Source: Diadophis punctatus similis
Lineage: Eukaryota > Chordata > Lepidosauria > Squamata > Dipsadidae
Assembly (NCBI GenBank): GCA_023053685.1
Contig: JALIGW010000001.1
Location: forward strand, 158,119,547 to 158,183,546
Direction: 5' to 3'
DNA: 64,000 nt
Under the pieces are notes generated by a model, which saw only the letters and a list, made by a program, of their open reading frames with translations, was not told where the DNA came from and did not search any database. Below are positions 57,738 through 64,000 of the stretch, piece by piece. Position numbers and translations under genes: made by a program. Position 1 is the first letter of the stretch; every line of letters begins with the position of its first letter.

Positions 57738-57757
57738 ACAGCCTTGGGGGTGGCTGT

Positions 57758-59088
57758 GCTAATTGTACAGGTATCTGATGTGATTCTGCTTAGCTTCAAC
57801 TGGAAACAATGGAAAAATTAAAAACCTTTAGACACAAAATACTGGTACATTTCTTGGTGCATAGAAACCATATGCATTCTTCCATAGGAGAAAATACTCA
57901 GCACTTAAAGGGTAAATTACTCTGTTGTAATTTGATCTCCTTAAATTAATTCCAAAGCATATTAACTATATCAATAGTTTAAACATCCACTTATAAATTC
58001 AGTGCTTTCTAAACTCAGTGGTGGAAGATAGATTTGTGATGATATAGTGATGTTTTATTATACGCCATGCCACATATATGAATTTCTATTTATGGCAGAT
58101 ATACATTTGAAAAATCTCATTGCTGTCATTTGGAACATCCCTGGATGTGGTGTCAACAACTTGAAAAATGTCTTTTTGAATAGAATTGCTTTTGCTGTTC
58201 AACCTATTGCATGATCATTGTGAAATGTTCTGCAGTAGTCTGAGAGTTTGGGAGGTTTTGAGGTGCATTCTCAAACTAAGTCATATCAAAAGTTTAACAG
58301 TTAACCTGTTTTAGGATTTAATTTGTTAAAGATGTGGGACCAAATTGAGCTGCTGAAAGCAATTATTTGAACACCACATACCTTCAAATACTGACTATAA
58401 AATGGATCTGTGAGTTGTTCTTTGTTTTTCCTGCCTTGAAATTTCTCCTAGAAGCATAAATTTTTAATGGCTTGTCCTCTGCATTGTACCTTAAGTAGCA
58501 TCTTAGCTATGATATATGTAATTGCATGTGTATGTGGTGTGTATGTGACTGCATATATCTGTGCGTGTGTAATTCATTTTGCCACAGAAAGTCAAAGCAA
58601 TTACTGAAATAAATTTTTTGAATAAGAATTGTTTCAAAGAATGAAAAGGAAACTCATTCCTGAAACTGCAGTCTCAAATGAAAATGGTAATAATCGATTG
58701 TCCCAGGATGGAGAACGTTTTCAAACAAACCACAGCAAATATTAACAGGACTATTTTATTTGATACCACCAACTGTTGATAGCTTGAAATCCCTTGGTTA
58801 GGAGAGCCTTAGGATCCTTCCTGGCTTGGATAAAAGTGCCTTGCATTAGCTTTCCAAAATTTTCATTTGTGGCCTCCGTTGGAAAAGAATTCTGAAGCTA
58901 AGGAATTGCTATAAGGAAAGTTGCCCTCGCCAATCATACAGCAAGTGCTTATTCCCAAGAAACTGTTAACGTGCTGGATATTAATCTGGCTTGGACTGAA
59001 TGAAGCGGGATGCTGCTTTGAGACAATTTGGGTTTTGATTAAAGTAAAAAAAAACTTGCATTAAGTGACTTTTAAAAAACCTGTGAAC
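57758..59088. other. Intergenic, nothing recognised
   Basis: No supported feature. Confidence 0.4.
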
Positions 59089-59414
59089 CAGGGGTGGGTT
59101 CTAACTTACCTCACCGCCGGTTCACTTCCTCCCACGCCACATGGCCGCGCTGTGTGGGCGCGCATACATGCACAGTACTGAAAATTTGCAAAAAAAAAAA
59201 CCAAAAGCCAAAAACAAGATGACGGCACATGCGCAGTGCTGGAAACTCGACTTGTGCGCATGCACAGAAGCAAAAAATTCCAACCCCCCCAAAATTAAAA
59301 AAAAAAGATGGCGGCATCCACGGACCGGCACAGACAGAACTGGCTCCATGACATCACCAGCGGTTTGCTACCGGTTCTATAGAACCGGTGCAAACCGGGA
59401 GGAACTCACCTCTG
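59089..59414. mobile_element. hAT-like element (CAGGGGTGGGTTC family)
   Basis: CAGGGGTGGGTTCTAAC at the left and GGGAGGAACTCACCTCTG at the right. The interior has GCGCATGCACAG and GCTACCGGTTCTATAGAACC. Flanking octamers (CTGTGAAC/TGCTGACT) do not match. Confidence 0.75.
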
Positions 59415-60512
59415 TGCTGACTGTATGGTCTACTGTTTTTTCTGCTTTTTTGTACAATCTACACCTTGAATCAATTGATGATATTTCAATTCTGACCTTG
59501 ATTGTATTCATTTGAATAACTTGCTATTTTACTATTTTGATGCTTTTTTCCTTACGAAAACTTGGCAGCAGCTGAGAAGGCAGCTGGGGGCATACAAAAG
59601 GCTGCTATTCTGTCTTCTACAGACCCTGTATCTAATATATGACTTCTCACACTTCAATTATTGAATTGATACTCTGGCCTTCTATTTATTCCCACATTCA
59701 AAGTCCAATTGAAAACCAAAATTAAATAATTCAAGTAAAAAAAAGTATGGTGAAGGTCAGGATATCTGTTTATGGCCGAATCGTAGCTTGTGCTTGAAAA
59801 AGCACCCTTTTTGAGGTGGAGCAAGGAAAGCCAGGCAGAAGATGACTGGGAAGAAATGTAGATCTGGCCTTGGGGGGGGAAAAAAAAGAGAATGAACCAT
59901 AAAGGGAGGAGGGACGTTTAGAAAAGATTACTTAGTAGGGAACATGAGACAGGAACTCAAAATAACTCTGCCTTGATTTTGCGTGATAAAAAATGAGGCA
60001 AACAGAAACTCAAAATTCTCTTATTCTATCCTCTTCTATCCTACAACAGGATATTCCAGAAATCCCTGTCAAGCCTGTTTTTCTAACTTGGCCTAATTCA
60101 ACAGGCTGACTCTTTGTGATAAGACCAGGTCTGTTTGAGGATGATGTATACTTGTGTCTTTGACAATTAGTGGTTTTCCAGATGCACCGACGCATGCAAG
60201 AATACACATATGGGGAGGATATTTGGACATGGAGGACATTGCCTTTACTAGGTTGCCATCATTGGATCACTCTGTGTTGTACAGACCTATTGTTGCCTCA
60301 ATTTCTGTGGAGAAGGGTGGTGGTGGTGATGGAATTGTTAAAGTGGCCTGGCTTGTGGATGGATGGATCCAGATTTTACAATAGACCTAGTGTGAGTCAT
60401 GCTCAAACTCTTAAGCTGAGTAAGGTGCAAGATGAGATTGCCCCTAAGTGGTTTTTCTTTGATTTAGTAACACTTAGCAAATCTTATTTAGTCCGGATTC
60501 TTGACCTGTAGT
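59415..60512. other. Intergenic, nothing recognised
   Basis: No supported feature. Confidence 0.4.
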
Positions 60513-60907
60513 AAAATATTTTATTTTATTTTATTTTATTTTATTTTATTTTATTATTTTATTTTATTTTATTTTATTTTATTTTATTATTTTATTTTAT
60601 TTTATTTTATTTTATTATTTTATTTTATTTTATTTTATTTTATTTTATTTTATTTATTTTATTTTATTTTATTATTTTATTTTATTTTATTTTATTTTAT
60701 TTTATTTTATTTTATTTTATTTTATTTTATTTTATTTTATTTTATTTTATTTATTTTATTTTATTTTATTTTATTTTATTTTATTTTATTTATTTTATTT
60801 TATTATTTTATTTTATTTTATTTTATTATTTTATTATTTTATTATTTTATTATTTTATTATTTTATTATTTTATTATTTTATTAATTTATTTTAATTTAT
60901 TTTAATT

Positions 60908-60974
<67 letters not shown>

Positions 60975-60984
60975 TTATTTATTT
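60513..60984. repeat. (TTTTA)n-(TTTA)n microsatellite, ~470 bp
   Basis: Long TTTTA array with scattered shortened units, passing into TTTA units at the right end. The Phe/Ile/Leu-rich open frame is an artefact. Confidence 0.97.
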
Positions 60985-62270
60985 ATTTAGCTTTGGGGGC
61001 TTCCTTGGTTTTTCAAAGAATTCCAAGACATAGCTAAAAAGATACCTATAGCAACAGTGCTGGGTGAATGCAGCTGATACAAACCCCTATTCAGCACCAT
61101 AAAGGAGAAAGTGTTCTTATTGCATCTGTAGATTTGACTCCAGCAGCCTTGTTTAGGGTTACTCATGCTAGGTGACATGAGAAGATTAGAGATCTAAAGA
61201 TAAATCATCTCAGTGGTAACCTCCATGCTACGGAATTACCTGGTTCGAAGACAAAATCCCTGTCTTGTTCTAATGGGATTTGGGCCTGGATGGTGGACCT
61301 GGGTGGCTAGGATACTAGATATTTGTGATTCTTGGTTATTTTCATTGTACTTCTTGTATATCACTATATAAATATTTGTATCTGTGCATTGGGAATGCAA
61401 CTGGAGCACTGGAGGTTCCCCTTCCTTGACTTAGAGCAATTCTGGTTCTACGGCCTATATTATTCGGCAAACACAACATATCCATCTCTTTTTTTTTGCC
61501 CCTGGCAAGTTGAACCATTTTTATTAGACTCTCCACCACTACCGTGAAACTATAAAAACCCAATTAGCTGTCATGCAAATTAGCTCTGCTCTCTGCATTC
61601 TTAAATGTGACATTTATAATAATGTCAGCAACCATCTTTTAATTTAGCCAAGGGGATGGGAAAGGGGGATAGGAAAGGAAGGAGCTCTTCCTGCCAGGGA
61701 AGTAGCTTTTGTTCTCTACTCAAAATCCTGCTAGGCAGTAGGCATTCTGAAAAAAAAAAGTTAAATAGTTGCTTCAAGTAGCCTCCTGTTTACTTTGAAA
61801 AAAAAACAAGCATATGTGAAACAATTCCACAAGACTAGCCAATCTGTTTATGGTTCCCCTATTAGTTCACATAGCTGTGGATTTGTACGATGTTGAATTG
61901 AGCCGCCATTAGGCCTCTTACAAAACCAGAAACAAGCATATGTCACCTCAATCTTTATTTTGGTTTAGATAATCCTGGTGATGCCAAATCCTTAAAGGCA
62001 AGTGGATTCATATTCTTTGAGATTATCTCACAGCTGTGCAGGTGCTTGAACCTTGAGGCTGAACAAATTTAGAGAGTACAAGTGTTTTGTCTTTGACTAA
62101 CATTTTGTGCCAGGATTAAAGTCTCTGTGGTTGGTAACAGTGATGGGAAGGAGAAGATGTTGTACACTTATCTCTCTAGGAATTGCTGTTCTAAGGCTAC
62201 AAACCTGTTTCACACCAACAATTTACCGGATGCTGCCAAGAATCTTGTCTGCTGTTTTCAAAACCTCATT
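60985..62270. other. Intergenic, nothing recognised
   Basis: No supported feature. Confidence 0.4.
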
Positions 62271-62659
62271 AAATTACAGGAAGTCATTGCTTAGTAACTG
62301 TTTAAATGATGGCGCTGAAGAAGTAACTTTACAAGTGGTCCTTGCCATCCTAAAATCCCCACAGTCATATGAGCAAGATTCAGAAATGCTTTGCAACCAT
62401 CGTGGCAGCCAATGGTCATGTGATTGCCATTTGTACACTTCAAAGCTGGCTTCTGACAAGGAGAGACAATGGAAAAGCAGGCAGTAAAATGGTGAGTTGG
62501 GGTCACATGGTGTCTTGTTAAATGACCACAGGTGATTTGCTTAATGACCATAGAAGAAGTCAGGTCGTATGTCTGTTGTGGTTATATGATGTCTCACTTA
62601 ATAATCACATCACTTAGCAGCGGAGTAGCTGGTCTTCATTAAGCAAGAACTAACTATAA
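62271..62659. repeat. GTTAAGTGA-rich DNA element copy
   Basis: AGGAAGTCATTGCTTAGTAA at the left, CAGCCAATGGTCATGTGATT and CACTTAATAATCACATCACT inside. A diverged copy of the family at 38808. Confidence 0.6.
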
Positions 62660-62754
62660 CGAGGGAGAGTACATGTACCTTTGAGCTCAGCTTCATTAGT
62701 ATACTGATACCCCAGGAAGCTGTACTTTTCTCTTTTTTTTTTCATTCCCTAGAA

Positions 62755-62889
62755 TAGGAGTGTCAAACTTGCGGTGTCACGGCAGTGTCATGTGACATAT
62801 CGGGATTTTTCCCCCCTTCACTAAACCGGGCATGGGTGTGGCAAGTGGGTGACGCATCTGGCCCACAGGCCGCAGGTTTGACAGCCCTG
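62755..62889. mobile_element. hAT-type element A, TSD CCCTAGA(A/G)
   Basis: 135 bp, TAGGAGTGTCAAACTTG at the left and CAGGTTTGACAGCCCTG at the right. Flanks CCCTAGAA (62747-62754) and CCCTAGAG (62890-62897) differ at one base. Confidence 0.85.
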
Positions 62890-62897
62890 CCCTAGAG

Positions 62898-63023
62898 CAA
62901 TGTATCTCAGCAACTAAAATGTGTGGACTTCAACTCCCAGAATTCCCTAGCCAATAGCCCGGCTGGGGAATTCTAGGAATTGAAGTCCACACATGTTAAA
63001 ACTGTTGTGATTGAGAAACCCTG
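62898..63023. mobile_element. Palindromic hAT-type element B, TSD CCCTAGAG
   Basis: 126-bp palindrome of the ACTTCAACTCCCAGAATTCC family, from CAATGTATCTCAGCAAC to TGATTGAGAAACCCTG. Perfect 8-bp flanks CCCTAGAG (62890-62897, 63024-63031). It shares its left target repeat with element A, so the two insertions sit back to back. Confidence 0.88.
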
Positions 63024-63031
63024 CCCTAGAG

Positions 63032-64000
63032 AGATAAAGAAACTTGGATGGCAGACCCATGAACTAAGAGCTCTATTTTGTGCCCTAGTTGCCGTGGTAC
63101 CAAAGTTCTCATTAGTGCAAATCATGAGATCACAACACCACAAATGGCATGTTAGGCCATACATCCATCATAGCACAGAACCAAGTGAGATGCTGGTAAC
63201 CACAGGGATTCATTCTCAAACACAAGGAGGCTGATGGCACTGAAGACCACCAGTGTAACAAAATGAAATGATTTGCAAAATTATATATAAAGTTCGGATG
63301 TAAGGTATCACGTGGAAGATAATTAAGGACTTCTCTTTTTACTACTAATCAATTCATAGCTGCTGATAAAAAGTGGAGAATTCAAGAAAAAGTACTAGAC
63401 TTCAGTTCAGAAGTGGGCCAATTGATAGGGCCAGAACACTTCCATGCGAGCAACCTCTTAGCGCAGCAACTTGACCAGTGGTTGACACAGTCATTCAATT
63501 TTTCCCCATCCCACATTAGGGAGACAGATAGGTAGTTGTTCTCTCACTAGCAAGTACTGTACAAGGGGAAATTAAACAGGACGGATTTACCAATCTCTTT
63601 CCTAAACTTGTTCCACATTGAAACATTAAGTATAGTACCAGTCACTGGCCTTGTTAACTGCAGTAGAAGTAATAAGCAATAAATTCAATAAAAAGCTGTA
63701 AGTCCAGAAAAATGTACACTGGCTTGCTTTTCTGCCAGTGCAAGGACTAATATTTTAATGCAGCCATTGGGCTGTGCCCTTAGACTGTAGATTGAATCTT
63801 CTTACTGTTAAGATATTTGTAGATATTTACAGTATGGTTGGTCCCAAAGGCAGATGTTTAGACTGGATTTGGCATTTTTATCCACCTATTGAGTCCTCAA
63901 GGACCTGGGATAGGCAGATGTGATTGCTTGATGGTGTTAAAGGTAGAGTCACAGGATATATTTTTGACATTCAAAGGAAGCAAACCAGTCTGACTATTGT
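63032..64000. other. Intergenic, nothing recognised
   Basis: No supported feature to the window edge. Confidence 0.4.

Larger units (their letters stand above)
56121..57757 (-). mobile_element. CR1-type LINE, 5'-truncated and interrupted
   Basis: Minus-strand LINE remnant: the RT C-terminal half, a 3' UTR ending in ACACACAAGG-complement sequence, then the AGAAT repeat. It is split at 56661-57216 by a hAT-like element; the coding sense resumes on the other side. The clade (CR1/L3 versus Rex1-like) cannot be fixed by eye. Confidence 0.85.

Noticed and set aside
60501..60905. 134-codon Phe/Ile/Leu frame resembling a membrane protein
   Set aside because: Translation of the TTTTA repeat.

Overview
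This is a vertebrate genomic window, almost certainly from a squamate and most likely an advanced (colubroid) snake. The evidence is the repeat content: a CR1-type LINE whose 3' end runs into an (AGAAT)n microsatellite, squamate tRNA-derived SINEs, a 5'-truncated L1 with intact-looking 12-bp target duplications, many short hAT-type elements with 8-bp duplications, and very long simple repeats. Species assignment is inference from these families; no search was run.

The one host protein-coding gene I can support is SLC1A4 (ASCT1, the Na+-dependent neutral amino acid exchanger). It lies on the minus strand and fills the left 18 kb. Exon 1 (17378-17913) sits in a CpG island. It is followed leftwards by a 43-nt exon 2 (9567-9609), two alternative-looking versions of the next exon (7432-7494 and 6923-6982), and a 167-nt exon (2554-2720). 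The gene then leaves the window at its left edge. The duplicated exon, encoding the glycosylated extracellular loop, is the most interesting host feature.

From about 18.7 kb to the right end (45 kb) I found no host gene. This is repeat-rich intergenic DNA upstream of SLC1A4. Its main occupants are: an ~0.8-kb duplicated segment (21.4-24.6 kb); a 3.45-kb L1 derivative carrying only ORF1, with 16-bp target duplications and a nested hAT element (27.3-30.8 kb); a nearly perfect 77-nt hairpin (36.04 kb); LTR fragments (37.7 and 39.0 kb); a complete 4.7-kb Ty3/gypsy retrotransposon with nearly identical 243-bp LTRs, broken by one stop and one frameshift (48.3-53.1 kb); and a CR1-type LINE interrupted by a hAT element (55.9-57.8 kb).

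Short DNA transposons are scattered throughout. At least eleven have an exact or one-mismatch 8-bp target duplication typical of hAT elements. A second family (termini TACCGTATTTTTCGG) appears to use a TA target, because the duplicated segment at 21.5 kb preserves the empty site. There is no prokaryotic-type system, CRISPR array or RNA gene that I can support.
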